This document shows, piece by piece, positions 1 through 10,430 of a DNA stretch of 64,000 nt. Below the pieces are notes generated by a model. That model was not told the DNA's origin. It was given only the letters and a program-made list of their open reading frames with translations, and searched no databases. Both the position numbers and the translations under genes were made by a program. The DNA lies in assembly GCA_015847255.1 (NCBI GenBank), contig JADLZK010000279.1:62001-126000 (forward strand), in the 5' to 3' direction. Origin of the DNA: Hyparrhenia diplandra (Eukaryota; Streptophyta; Magnoliopsida; Poales; Poaceae). The stretch's first letter is position 1. Every line of letters starts with the position of its first letter.

Positions 1-180
1 TACTTGTTAGTCTGTCTGAACTTTTATGTCTAAGCAAAATGGAATCCCTTATATTATTAGTAAAGTAACAGGTCAATGTCAATCATTGCATGTTTTTACT
101 AAGGACGAACTTCATGTTTCAAGTCGTTAAGTTTAAATTAAATAATATTAATAATGTAATCTTATTACTTGTTATGACAG

Positions 181-2017
181 AGCAAGAGACGGCCCAAGCT
201 ATTCTGGATCTCCGCGGCGGCGCCGTTGACATCAGTCATCCTCGGGAGTGTCTTGGTGTACCTCACTAAAGCTGAAAACCATGGCATTCAAGTGGTGAGA
301 CTCCTGAACTCTTTCTGATACAATACAAGGAAGCACATTGTCATTTGTCAACAAGAAATGAATGGGCATATATACAGGAAAAAAAATACGGTTATTGATG
401 CATGACATTTTTTTTTCTTCCTACGATGTAATAGATCGGTTACCTGAAGAAGGGTCTGAACCCACCATCGGTTACAAGCCTGCAATTCTCGCCACCCTAT
501 ATGATGCTTGCGCTCAAGACTGGGATCATCACCGGTGTCATTGCCCTCGCTGTAAGTCTTATATATGATGCCTGCAACTGCAAGAGTTTGTTTCATGGAG
601 TAGATTTTAGATAAGAGGGAGTAGATAGATAGATCACGCATGCAAGTACTTACAGTGGTTGGTTTTGCTGTCAAATGCAGGAAGGCATTGCCGTAGGGAG
701 GAGCTTCGCCATGTTCAAGAACTACAACATCGACGGCAACAAGGAGATGATCGCGATCGGGACGATGAACATCCTGGGCTCCTTCACGTCCTGCTACCTC
801 ACCACTGGTCCCTTCTCGCGCTCCGCCGTGAACTACAACGCCGGGTGCAAGACGGCCATGTCGAACGTGGTCATGTCGCTGGCGGTGATGATCACGCTTC
901 TGTTCCTGACCCCGCTGTTCCACTACACCCCGCTGGTGGTGCTGTCGGCGATCATCATCTCCGCGATGCTGGGGCTCATCGACTACCAGGCCGCCGTCCA
1001 CCTCTGGCAGGTGGACAAGGTGGACTTCTGCGTCTGCGTCGGCGCCTACCTCGGCGTCGTCTTCGGCAGCGTCGAGGTCGGCCTGGTCGTCGCCGTCTCC
1101 ATCTCCGTCCTCCGCGTCCTGCTGTTCATCGCGCGGCCCAGGAGTAGGACCACGGTGCTCGGCAACATCCCTAACTCCATGGTCTACCGGCGGATGGACC
1201 AGTACGCCGCCGCGCAGACGGTGCCCGGCGTGCTCGTGCTGGGCGTTGACGCGCCCATCTACTTCACCAACGCCAGCTACCTGCGGGAGAGGTAAGCATT
1301 GCGTGCAGGCAGCTCGATCAATCACAGCTCAGAACGGATTGGATTCAATTGATGGATGGCAAGGACGATCTGGAGATCTTACTTACCTACCAGTGTTTGA
1401 TTTGATCAGGATCTCGCGGTGGATCGACGACGAGGAAGAGCGCACCAAGGGCAAGGGCGAGATGGGCGTGGCGTGCAGTACGTTGTCCTCGACATGAGTG
1501 GTGAGTAGTCAGATCAGTTGATTGCATGGTTTTCTCTCCTCAACTCTGAAACTTGATCTCTCTGCGTCAGAAACTTGATCATCTGTCTTTTAATCTTGGT
1601 GCAGCCGTCGGTAGCATCGACACGAGCGGGACGAGCATGCTGGACGAACTGAAGAAGTCTTTGGACAGAAGAGGAGTGCAGGTAAGAGCAGAAGCAATGC
1701 CACTCTCATCCTCTTTTCCTCTGAACCTGAAATCCACCAGAAGAATTCTGAAACCTTCATGTCATGGCATGAAGCCATGAACACATGAACCCCGTCTGAT
1801 TCAGTCAGTGCTCTTCCGTGTGTCTTTCATTCAGATGGTGCTAGCGAACCCGGGCAGCGAGATCATGAAGAAGCTGGACAGCTCCAAGGTGCTGGAGAAG
1901 ATCGGCCACGAGTGGATCTTCCCGACGGTGGGCGAGGCGGTGGCGTCGTGCGGCTACAAGCCGGCCGGCGTCGTCAAGGACAGCAGCGCCGCCGTGGCCC
2001 ATGAGAGCATGGTCTGA
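181..2017 (+). CDS. SULTR3: Group 3 sulfate transporter (SLC26/SulP family), 3' part of gene, frameshifted in exon 1410-1500
   Basis: Proton-coupled anion transporter of the plasma or plastid membrane; group 3 members move sulfate and in some cases phosphate. Six exons are visible: 181-294, 435-551, 681-1291, 1410-1500, 1605-1681 and 1835-2017, all with AG acceptors and GT donors. The first three encode the last membrane segments (for example KLFWISAAAPLTSVI, EGIAVGRSFAMFKNYNIDGN, VLSAIIISAMLGLIDYQAA). The last three encode the cytoplasmic STAS domain, with the motif SIDTSGTSMLDELKKSLDRR and a tail ending ESMV. The 5' half lies outside the window. Exon 1410-1500 contains a 5-bp tandem repeat (GGCGT twice, 1465-1474). 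It throws the frame off and gives a TGA at 1495-1497. Exon phases match only if that exon is 86 rather than 91 nt, so the downstream STAS exons are out of frame as written. Family is certain; the subtype within group 3 is not. Confidence 0.9.
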
Positions 2018-3416
2018 GTGAGTCTGACTGATCGACACGAGGACCGTCGTCAACCGTGTGTAGTAAGTGTGGTCGAGTCTGACGTAACTTGTTGTCACGC
2101 GAACCGAGATGAATTATAACGCGTCTCGAGTATTGTACACCTGTACCATCGAGGAAAAAAAAAATTCAGAGAAAGAATCCCACCCGTTTTTTTGGTGAAG
2201 AAAAAAACTGTGTGCAGACATGCAGTGCGCTCGAAGCTTTGCTAATCTGAACACTTGTAGCCAGAAACAGAACACTGAAGTTGGCGCTTTGATCTGATAG
2301 AACTCATTGTACAGAAATTCAGAATAGTTTAACAGACACGGGCACACGACAAGGCATTGAGATGGAGCAATGGAGGTGATGGGGCACAACGCATTTCCAT
2401 GCTAATATCCACTCTAATATAGTAGTATGCCTAATCGGGACTGCACAGCCGATTAGGCGAACAGAGCAGCAGCACTCTGTTGCAGAGAGAGACATTCGAA
2501 TCGCCGTCTCAAGGGCCTCCACGGGCTCCGGCCAGTCCGAGAAATGTCAGTTCTTGCTGGGCTCCAAATCAGCCAGGTCCGCGCCCTGGCCTGGTGTCCC
2601 CACTTTTCTTTTGAAAATCGCCTTATGACAACACTCACTCAACGTGTTATTGTAACAAAGGGATTTGCTATATTTCATATGCCTGAAATATAGTATTTTT
2701 TCAGGCAACAGTAATAACAACTATTATTTCCTCCATTCCAAATTATAAAACATTCTAAGAATTTTGGAGAGTCAAAGTATCTTAAGTTTGATCAAAATTA
2801 TAAAGAAAACTACAAATATTTATGACATCAAATAGTTATATTACAAAAATCCACTATGTCAATAATAGTCATTAGATCTATTTTATAAATAAAATCACTA
2901 TGTCATTTTATTAAAATATATAAAATAAGCCATAAATTTGTAAATAATTCAAAATACGTCCCTAAAATTGCATCTAAATTACTTACCTCTACCATTAAAA
3001 AATATAACTTGAAAATAACTACCTAATATCTTTTATAAATTTGCCCGCACTATATATTTCTCCTGCTTGAATCTCGTCCGACTTCCAATCTCATGCAAAC
3101 CACTCAACCGATCTCATCCACTTGAAAATTCTTGTAAGAATTGGTCATTCTACTTTCTAATAGAGTCAAAAGTTACGCAACACTTGGTGTGAATTCCATA
3201 CTTCAACAAACAAAGACGATAGATGATGCATTATAACACATAATGCAAGTAATACCTAAACAACCAATGCAGGGAATAGTATAACTAAAACATTTTAACT
3301 TGTATTTAAATTATCTAATTCAACTTTTATAATAGGTAATAAATAAATATCTTTCAAATTTACTTGTAAACAATAGTATAGCTACTACGCATAAAACGAT
3401 ATCAATAAAGTAAGCC
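2018..3416. other. Intergenic, AT-rich; truncated MITE inside
   Basis: 3' flank of the transporter, then AT-rich DNA with no supported gene. The stretch at about 2733-2890 begins CTCCATTCCAAATTATAA and continues with a Stowaway-type internal sequence (AGAATTTTGGAGAGTCAAAG). No matching right end was found, so it looks like a truncated Stowaway MITE. Confidence 0.5.
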
Positions 3417-3745
3417 CTAGCTGCCGCCGTCGCCCCGGCGTCCACCACCGCTGGTCCCCCTCCCTTCTCTTGCGATGCGCCGGGGCTGAAGAGAGTTGCC
3501 CTTTGTAGTGGATAGATCACGGTCGCCACCCAAACCCTGGTCCATGAAATCCAAAGCCCTAACATCAAATCCAACTAAAAAGCAGACAACAAAGAGGGAA
3601 CACACACCTTCAAGAAGAATCTAACACGGATAAGAACCGATCGACACGAGGAGTTGCCACTGCAGGTGGATAGATCACGGTCGCCGAGAGGGAGAGCGTC
3701 GGCGTCACCGAGGAGGAGCACCGAGCTGAAATGAAAATGACGAGG
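3417..3745 (-). repeat. GC-rich segment with a repeated 35-bp module
   Basis: A GC-rich island in AT-rich surroundings. The 20-bp word GTGGATAGATCACGGTCGCC occurs at 3508-3527 and again at 3666-3685, each preceded by GAGTTGCC plus a few variable bases. On the minus strand both copies read GDRDLST followed by GNS in one frame. Identity is unknown; it may be a captured gene fragment or part of a larger repeat. Confidence 0.4.
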
Positions 3746-3779
3746 ACAAAGAGAGGAAGACGGTGTGAGCGGATAGTAA

Positions 3780-4069
3780 GGTCGAGTCTCAATGGAGAGT
3801 TTCATTGCACTCTTTCCAAGACTACAAGATGAAATGAAACTCGGATGAAACACCCTCCCTCAATGCAAAGTTTCATTCAAAAGTTTCATATGCATTTAAT
3901 TTCATGACTTATAAAGAGTTGGTATCCATGCCTAAGAGAGTTTCACCAAGATGAAACTTTTTTTTCATTCTCTCTCCTCGAGTTTCATGCAAAAAAGTAA
4001 GCTTTTGCTGATGTGACACCCTATTTAATATGCATGAAACACCTATAAAACTCCTATTGAGACTGGGCC
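3780..4069. mobile_element. Tourist-like (PIF/Harbinger) MITE, 290 bp
   Basis: The imperfect terminal inverted repeats are GGTCGAGTCTCAATGGAGAG on the left and, reverse-complemented, GGCCCAGTCTCAATAGGAG on the right. TAA lies immediately outside both ends (3777-3779 and 4070-4072), the three-base target duplication expected for PIF/Harbinger. There is no coding capacity, and the interior is rich in TTTCAT/ATGAAA. Confidence 0.8.
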
Positions 4070-4072
4070 TAA

Positions 4073-4800
4073 TGGAAGTGAGGCGACTGCCGGGCTTTGG
4101 GTGCGACTCTCGAAATATAAAAAAGTAATGGTAGGCACAACGAACGGGACACATTTTTTTTTTTTTTTTTTAGCATCAACGGGACACATCAGTTGGGAGA
4201 GAGAGCACAGACAGGCATCCATCGAGCCATCGACGACAGAAAAATTCGTGTGCTCGCGGCAAACAAAACAAACGAGTGACAAATAACAATTCCACGTGTA
4301 AAAAGAAAACACGAATGTGATTTTTCTACAACTCGTGTGTTTTGTGGGGATTCAGCACACATGTAATTTGTGGTAAAAAACACACGAATACAGGAGAAGA
4401 GGAGAAGACGAATTTATGTGTTTATTTCCTATATATAACACACGAATTTTCTCACCCAAGCAAACAATGGAGACATACATAGAAAAGGAAAAATCGTGTG
4501 TGCTTTCCTAATGAAACACATATTCCTTTGAGGGGAAAACCGTAGCACACACAAATACGTAGCAACGAATTCTGTCTGGTTCTAACTATTCACTTATCTT
4601 CTGTTGCAATTGTCCACTTGTATACTTGTCTTTTGTTGCAATGTTCCACTTGTATTAGCACACAGAGATCACAACTTACCTGACAGGCTGACAAATCTAA
4701 CATATAACCCCTTAAATTCACAAATAAATCACCACTTCTGTAATAACTATTTTTTTAATAAATGCTGCTTATGAACTATAGACAATCGTCGTCACGCCGT
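4073..4800. other. Intergenic; inverted CACACGAAT/ATTCGTGTG words
   Basis: No gene is visible. An A/T run lies at 4153-4171. GAAAAATTCGTGTG at about 4240 is matched in inverted orientation by CACACGAATTTTCTC at about 4440, with many further CGTGTG/CACACG words between and just after. This could be a small foldback element of about 215 bp. No target duplication was recognised. Confidence 0.3.
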
Positions 4801-4915
4801 TGCCAGCAGCTTGGTCATCTTTGAAAAGTGAAATAAAATCGCTTTGTGAGCTCCGTACCTCCATTGGTAACTCATGCAGCGGATCGGAGGAACGTCCTCA
4901 TGCATGCATGCTGTA

Positions 4916-5668
4916 CTATCTGCTTATTATCTGCCGCACACACAGAAAGGGTAGAGAGCACAGCATGTTTTCCATGACATTGGTAGTGTACTCGCATATA
5001 ATCTGCAGCGCACGCAGGAAGGGTAGTAAGGACAGCATGGCTTCCCTGACATTACACCCTGCGCCCAACTCGGTTGTGGTGCTGGTTGTGCTGGTGGCGG
5101 TCCAGTTGCGGGAGGGAGGAGGAGCCCAGCGCGGTGGCGCCGGCGCCGGCCGAGATATTGGGGGCTGCTTCTGCTGCCTCCATGACGACGACGCAGGCGG
5201 CGTTCTATCATTGGCCGTCGTCTGCCAGAATCGTGACACCGCGGCTTCATCCTCCCACGCCGTGCGCGCGGCGGCTTCCGCCGCCTGCGTCGCCGACAGC
5301 GCGTCGTCGTAGGCGGTCTGGACGATCTTGAACGCGCCGTCAGCGGCCGCAGATGGGTTCTTGTCGGGGTGCACCAGAAGGCACAGCCTGCGGTGCTGCC
5401 GCTTGATGTGGTCGTGGATGCCGGATCGGTCGCCACCAGAGGGCCGTGGGTGGGGCAGGCCGAGACCCAGCACGGCGTGCCAGTCGGGCGCCGCGGCGTG
5501 CACGTCGTAGGCCACCAGGGCCTGCTCGGCGCCCTGGAGACCCGGTGCGAGGCTCAGCGCGTGCTGCGCGTACCGCCTGGCGCCCACAATGTCGCCGGCC
5601 AGGAAGCGTTGCTCGGCGGACGCCAGAGCCCTCCGTGCCTACGCTTCTAAACTCGAGTCCGCCGCCAT
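4916..5668 (-). CDS. Short DnaJ (J-domain) protein with an in-frame TAG at codon 10
   Basis: J-domain proteins recruit Hsp70 and stimulate its ATPase. The single-exon minus-strand frame runs from the natural ATG at 5668 to a stop at 4916. The N-terminus has the helical segment common in plant J proteins (AEQRFLAG, GARRYAQHALSLAPGL, then DWHAVLGL). It continues with the J domain, including the invariant HPD tripeptide (LLVHPDKNPSAAADGAFKI) and a downstream Ala-rich helix. Codon 10 after the ATG is TAG (5641-5639), in the same frame as everything downstream, so no full-length product can be made from that start; no suitable later ATG precedes the J domain. The C-terminus is encoded by an imperfect tandem repeat and does not look like a conserved domain. 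Either a pseudogene, an allele with a nonsense mutation, or a base error. Confidence 0.75.
4930..5054 (-). repeat. Imperfect tandem duplication at the 3' end of the J-protein frame
   Basis: CTGCCGCACACACAGAAAGG at 4930 and CTGCAGCGCACGCAGGAAGG at 5002 start two related copies of about 53 bp, 72 bp apart, both ending near CATGACATT/CCTGACATT. On the minus strand they encode the repeated tail segments LSLLPFLRALQII and LCSLPFLCVRQII. Confidence 0.6.
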
Positions 5669-5990
5669 GGTTAACTCGTTGTCGTCGTAAAGACGAAGGA
5701 ATCCTTCGTGCTTGATGATGCTTCAGGATATTTGTATGCGAGATGAGACGGGTAATTCGAATCCGATCAAAGAAGGTAGAAAAGCTCTCGTGGCGCGATC
5801 ACACGAGCGCGCGCCAAGGCCGCATTGGGCGCGGATTCATCAGCGTTGCCGCGTGATCTGTTAATATGTTGTTTGAGATTTAACAACGTACAGTAGAATA
5901 CAACACTATGCTGCACTGATGAGTGCTTCAAAATTGTATCCTGGCTTGGCCAGAGTTAGGCTGAATGCTGTTTGTTAAGCTTTCTAATAA
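5669..5990. other. Upstream flank of the J-protein gene
   Basis: Likely promoter and 5' flank of the minus-strand J-protein gene, with GC-rich patches such as GCGCGCGCCAAGGCCGC. No confident TATA box or other gene was seen. Confidence 0.3.
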
Positions 5991-6014
5991 AGCCGGGTGA
6001 ATGCCTTTAGTCTA

Positions 6015-7425
6015 AAAAAAATACGGGCGCTATCGCGCCCGGACGTCCGGAAATCTTTTGCGCGTCCGAACGCCCATGTGAAGCCGGCCCACCGCCCATG
6101 CAACGACATCTCCGCAAAAAACATCGGTCGCCTTGTTCCCCTTCCCGATCATGGCATCTCCGCGAACCGCACCCCACGCAGCGACGCTCCTCCCACGCCA
6201 CACAACAAGATCCTCCCCACGCGACACACGAGCTTCCTACCCCACTGCCTCCTGCTCCGGGCGCGATATCCATGCGGGTACCCTTTGATGACCCCTCATC
6301 CTCCCCTCCCGGCGGTGACCCAGGCAGCGACAATGTCGCGAGCGCACGGCCCTACTCTGTCGGTGAAACTCACTCGATTTGCTATTGAAACATGTTTAAC
6401 ATGTATCCGCAACATCGGTGATGTGCCACTGAAACATTGCCAGAGCAGAGGTCGGGATGGACGCATGGCGACGAAGATGGAGAGAACGGGTGGTGGCGGC
6501 AGCGTGGAGAGAATCTCCGATGTGTTAATGAAACATACCCCTTGAAACATGTACAATATCCCTCTGAAACATCGGTGAAACGGTACTGAAACATGCGAGA
6601 CCACACATGCAAAAAAGCTGCGATAAACACCGAAAGCGGAGAGAGGAGGGAAAGAGAGGAGGCCCCAAAAACATGACACAAGTGCTGCATGGGCTGTCAT
6701 CGATAGTGGAGCAAGGAGCGAGGACCGCAACATGAACAAAAATTGTTGCGACTAGGAAAAAACCAACAGAAACATTCAAGTACAATTACTGAAACACAGC
6801 AAAAAGCCTGTTGAAACAAGAACAAAAAAGAGCACGAGGAGGACCTAGGCCTGGATCTAGGTTGCCTGCCTCACGAAGAACCACAAGAGATAGAGCAGAT
6901 CACCGCCCGGGGGAGGGTCCGCTGCCAGATTTCCCATGGAGTGTTGGAGCCCTTGTTGGATCTCCGGCGCTGAAGCTGCTCTCCTGTGATGGTGGAGGGC
7001 ATCGCAGACTTCGTCGTGGTTGCTCTGCACGCCGAGGTGGCGCAGGTGCTCGTTCTTTGTCGCCGCCGCTCCGCTTCGTCGGGGATGGTGGAGGTGCTTG
7101 CTGCCTCCACCGTTGTTGCGCCATCCGCTGGTCAACGAGCCCCATCACATGCAGCAGGGCGACGAAGCGAGCCGAGCAACAGCAGTGGGGGATGGGGAGC
7201 AGCAGGGGCGATGAACACGGAGCAATAGTGGAGCGGATAAGGCGGCGGGCGGAGAAAGCTTTAGACGAGCGGAGCGGAGAAGATAAGAACGGGCGGGCGG
7301 AGCAAGTGAGGCAAAGCGGTGGGCCGCCCACTAGTCACTTGACGCCGCGTCCGGAAATCACCGAGCGTCCGGACGCACGGAAGTTACTGTTTGGGTCCGT
7401 TTTTTCTATAGTAGCCTTCTTCTTG
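6015..7425. mobile_element. GC-rich repeat block with TGAAACAT motif array, probable non-autonomous DNA transposon
   Basis: A 1.4-kb block much richer in GC than its flanks. It starts with A-run + ACGGGCG... GGACGTCCGG and ends with ...GAGCGTCCGGACGC... followed by GTCCGTTTTTTCTATAG, so A-run + ACGG and GTCCGGACG words face each other in inverted orientation at the two ends. Between 6385 and 6820 the word TGAAACA(T) occurs about nine times. ORFs on both strands are low-complexity shadows and none resembles a known protein. Interpretation as a Mutator- or CACTA-like non-autonomous element is inference; no target duplication was found. Confidence 0.4.
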
Positions 7426-7440
7426 TTCCCAGGTCCATAG

Positions 7441-7759
7441 ACTATTTTGGCGGGGCAATTTAGAATGTTACTGAAAATGTTATACACATAAAAATTCTAT
7501 AGCAAAAAATACTTATTTTTTTACTGCGGTGTTGAAATGCTACTCAGAACATTTTGTATACGTTTGCTATTAAAGTGAAATAGCTAAAAATTGCATAAAA
7601 AAAAAAGGTCAAAGCTCTAGACATAAATAAGTATGTATATATATTTTGGAGAAACATACGATCATGCTCTTAAGCTCATATATTCTGGAAAAATATATAA
7701 GTGCACGGTGGTTGGGCGTGTCCTAGTGCTAAATCAGAAACACTATGTAAAAAATTACA
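7441..7759. other. AT-rich spacer before the LINE tail
   Basis: No gene or clear repeat was recognised. It may belong to the element on its left. Confidence 0.3.
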
Positions 7760-7944
7760 TTTTTTTTTTTTTTGAAAATGACAGGAGGAGCCGTCAGACT
7801 CCTACTGTAAATATATTAAAAAAAACAGCAACCCAGAAGGTTGTCCAAACAAAGTTAAAAAGAAGTACAGCTAGAAACAAGGGAGAGAAATCTAGGAAAC
7901 GAAAACAGAAACAAAGAAAAATAAAATTTATTACACAGATTGCT

Positions 7945-8400
7945 CTAGCCATACTTCAATCGCTGGAAAGTATTTCTTCTTAGCCCTCCACAGGAGCTGA
8001 CCAAAGACATCTCTGAAGATTTGAAGACATCGCAGGCAACTTGGCTGGATTCCCTCGGGAAAATAACATCATTCCTGACCAGCCAAATGCTCCAACACAT
8101 GATGACAATGATTTCCATGAAGAACTTCTTGTTTAACCGCAATCTGAAAGCGTGGAAGCGCTGAAACAAGTCCGGGGCACTTACATTGCTAAGCCAATCA
8201 ATGCCCAACAGTTTTTAGAAAATTGACAATCTAAGAATAGATGATCCACCGTCTCAATCTCTAAACCACAGAGAACACAATCATAGGATGGAAGCTGCAT
8301 GGATTTCCTACCGAGGATGTCTCTGGTACTTAACCTGTCTCCAAGCAGCAACCAAAAAAAAAATTTTATGTTTTGGTTGGCAAGAGGATTTCCATAGTTT
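7945..8400 (-). pseudogene. LINE ORF2 C-terminal part (zf-RVT region)
   Basis: Minus-strand frames give a Cys-rich region followed by the typical end EIIVIMCWSIWLVRNDVIF and QRLKYG. This is the C-terminal zinc-finger-like domain found after the reverse transcriptase of plant L1 elements. Frames change between 8200 and 8674, so no continuous protein is left. Confidence 0.7.
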
Positions 8401-8949
8401 GATAAAAATCACAGGAACATCCGAGACACCCAACATGATGTCTATAAGCCTTCTTCACGAGAGAAAGTTTGAGCGTTCCAAATATAACTCCAAGAATCCA
8501 TGGGAGTTGAATTGTTTCTAATATCGCATTAATCGCATCTCGAAAAGACCTAAACTGGCGATAAGCTTGGGAAGACAGAGGCAAACTGAAAAGCCTTGCT
8601 AGATCTTGAAACGAGGCAGCCTTGAACAAAGAGATTTGGGGCTTTAGGGCAAAAGAATGCAGCTCGGGAAACAAAGCCTTAGAGGTTGACCTAGCCCCCT
8701 GCCATCATCCCAAAGAAAGCACGAGGAACCATTTCCCACCTAAACCGAAGCCATACCTTTATACTTGTCAAGGAGTTTAAGAATGTCCCGCCACCAAAAG
8801 GACCCTTTCATGGTATGGTTCGGTAGTCTTCCATTCGAATAGTATTTCTCCCATACTAAATGAACCCGTGGAACATCAAAGCATGGTTGAAAAACTTATG
8901 TAAATGCTTGAGCAAGAAAGCCTCATTTTTGCGTTTTTAGATCAATAAT

Positions 8950-10430
8950 CCCTAGACCACCATTTTCTTTGGGCTTTGAGACCATTGGCCAAGCAAAGCT
9001 TTGGCATTGATCCCATTATTATCATCAGATCCCTCCAAATACAATGCTTTCTCGTAACTATCCACTTGTTCCCTCACAAAGTGACATATAAATGAAATGT
9101 TCCCATATAAAATGTAGGAAGGGAGGAGAAGACTGAATTTGCCATTTGAAGTTTCCCTTTGTGAAAGAAATAGGGAAGTGCCGACAAGCCTTCTTTCACA
9201 TCTTGTAAGCAAAGGGAGGAAATCCTCCACATTTGGTTTAGACAGACCTAGAGGCAAACCCAGATAGGTGAAGGGAAAGGATCCCACGAACAGCCAAAGG
9301 TGCTTGCTAGGTGTTGTACTCTGTCGAGCTCATGTTAATGGGAACCATCATTGATTTAGCAAAGTTTACTTTCAAACCGGTGAAGGAGGCAAAAGAGTTG
9401 GCCAGGCTTTTAAGAAAAAAGTTGCTTGGCACAGCCTTCCATGATGATCGAGTGTCATCAAGATCTTGAAGTATGGGAAAATCTTCGGTGTATTGAAGAG
9501 GGGATTGGAGGAGAAAGGAGCCCAATTGCCCTTCCCTTTATTAACCGAGTTTGAAGAAGATCAGCAGCAAAAGGACAAAAAAAGAAGAGGGGAAAGAGGG
9601 TCTCCCTGCCTCACTCCTCTTTTTGCAAAGTGAAAGACTTTACCAGGATTACTATTTAAAAGAACGTAAGAGGTTCCGGACTCAAAGATGAGCTTCATCC
9701 AGAAAGCCATTTACTTCCAAATCCCTTTTTTTCCTCATAATTTCCGGGATAGATAGGTGGTTGATCTTGTCAAAAGCCTTTTCAAGTCCAACTTTAAGAT
9801 AACCACTTCCTTCTTGGAAGTATGACACAAATGCAAGTACTCAAAGGACCGTGCAAGACAATCCTGAATTGTCCTAGACTTTATGAAACCATACCGATTC
9901 TTATGAACAAGTTTGGTGATGAGTGGTCGAAGTCATTTGGCCGTAATCTTTGTTATCGGCTTCATTGAAGAATTTAGGAGAGAGATTGGCCTAAAATCAT
10001 TAATTCCGATGGGCCCATCAACTTTAGGAATCAAAGTGATGAATGAAGCATTAATACTCAAGACAAACCTCGTTCCTCAAAGAAAGACCGACATAGCCCT
10101 GTAAAAGTCAAACTTAATGATATTCCAGCATTTCTTCATGAACTCATTGCTAAATCCATCTGGCCCAGGGGATTTGTCAGAAGGCAGGTTCCTTATGATG
10201 TTATCAATTTCAGAGTGGGAGAAGGGAATTTCTAAGACAGTAGAGATCAACTCGGGTGAATCGAGAGTCAAGATCAAAGACCATTTCCAAATTTCCAGGA
10301 TTTCCAAGCCTGTCCTTGAACTCCTTCCAGATGAGCTCTGCTTTCGAACTATGATCAAAGACAAAAGAGCCATCAGGATTACTAAGACAGGAAATAACAT
10401 TTTTCCTATGTCTTATTGTGGCAGTAGCAT
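8950..10430 (-). pseudogene. LINE ORF2 reverse transcriptase region, multiply frameshifted
   Basis: Recognisable blocks in order are LPSDKSPGPDGFSNEFMKKC (10400-10100), NASFITLIPK and NDFRPISLLNSSIKPITKI (around 10050-9930), IQDCLARSFEYLHL, then FTGLKVNFAKS with FPILQDLDD upstream of it (9525-9307), and FPFTYLGLPLG (9287). The catalytic box that should read YADD reads DLDD here, so the polymerase site itself is mutated in addition to the frame breaks. Confidence 0.8.

Noticed and set aside
348..1325. Long minus-strand ORF over the transporter exons
   Set aside because: His/Asp/Arg-rich antisense shadow of the GC-rich exon; it crosses introns.
5745..5765. GGTAATTCGAATCC resembles a tRNA T-loop
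   Set aside because: No A box or acceptor stem was found around it.
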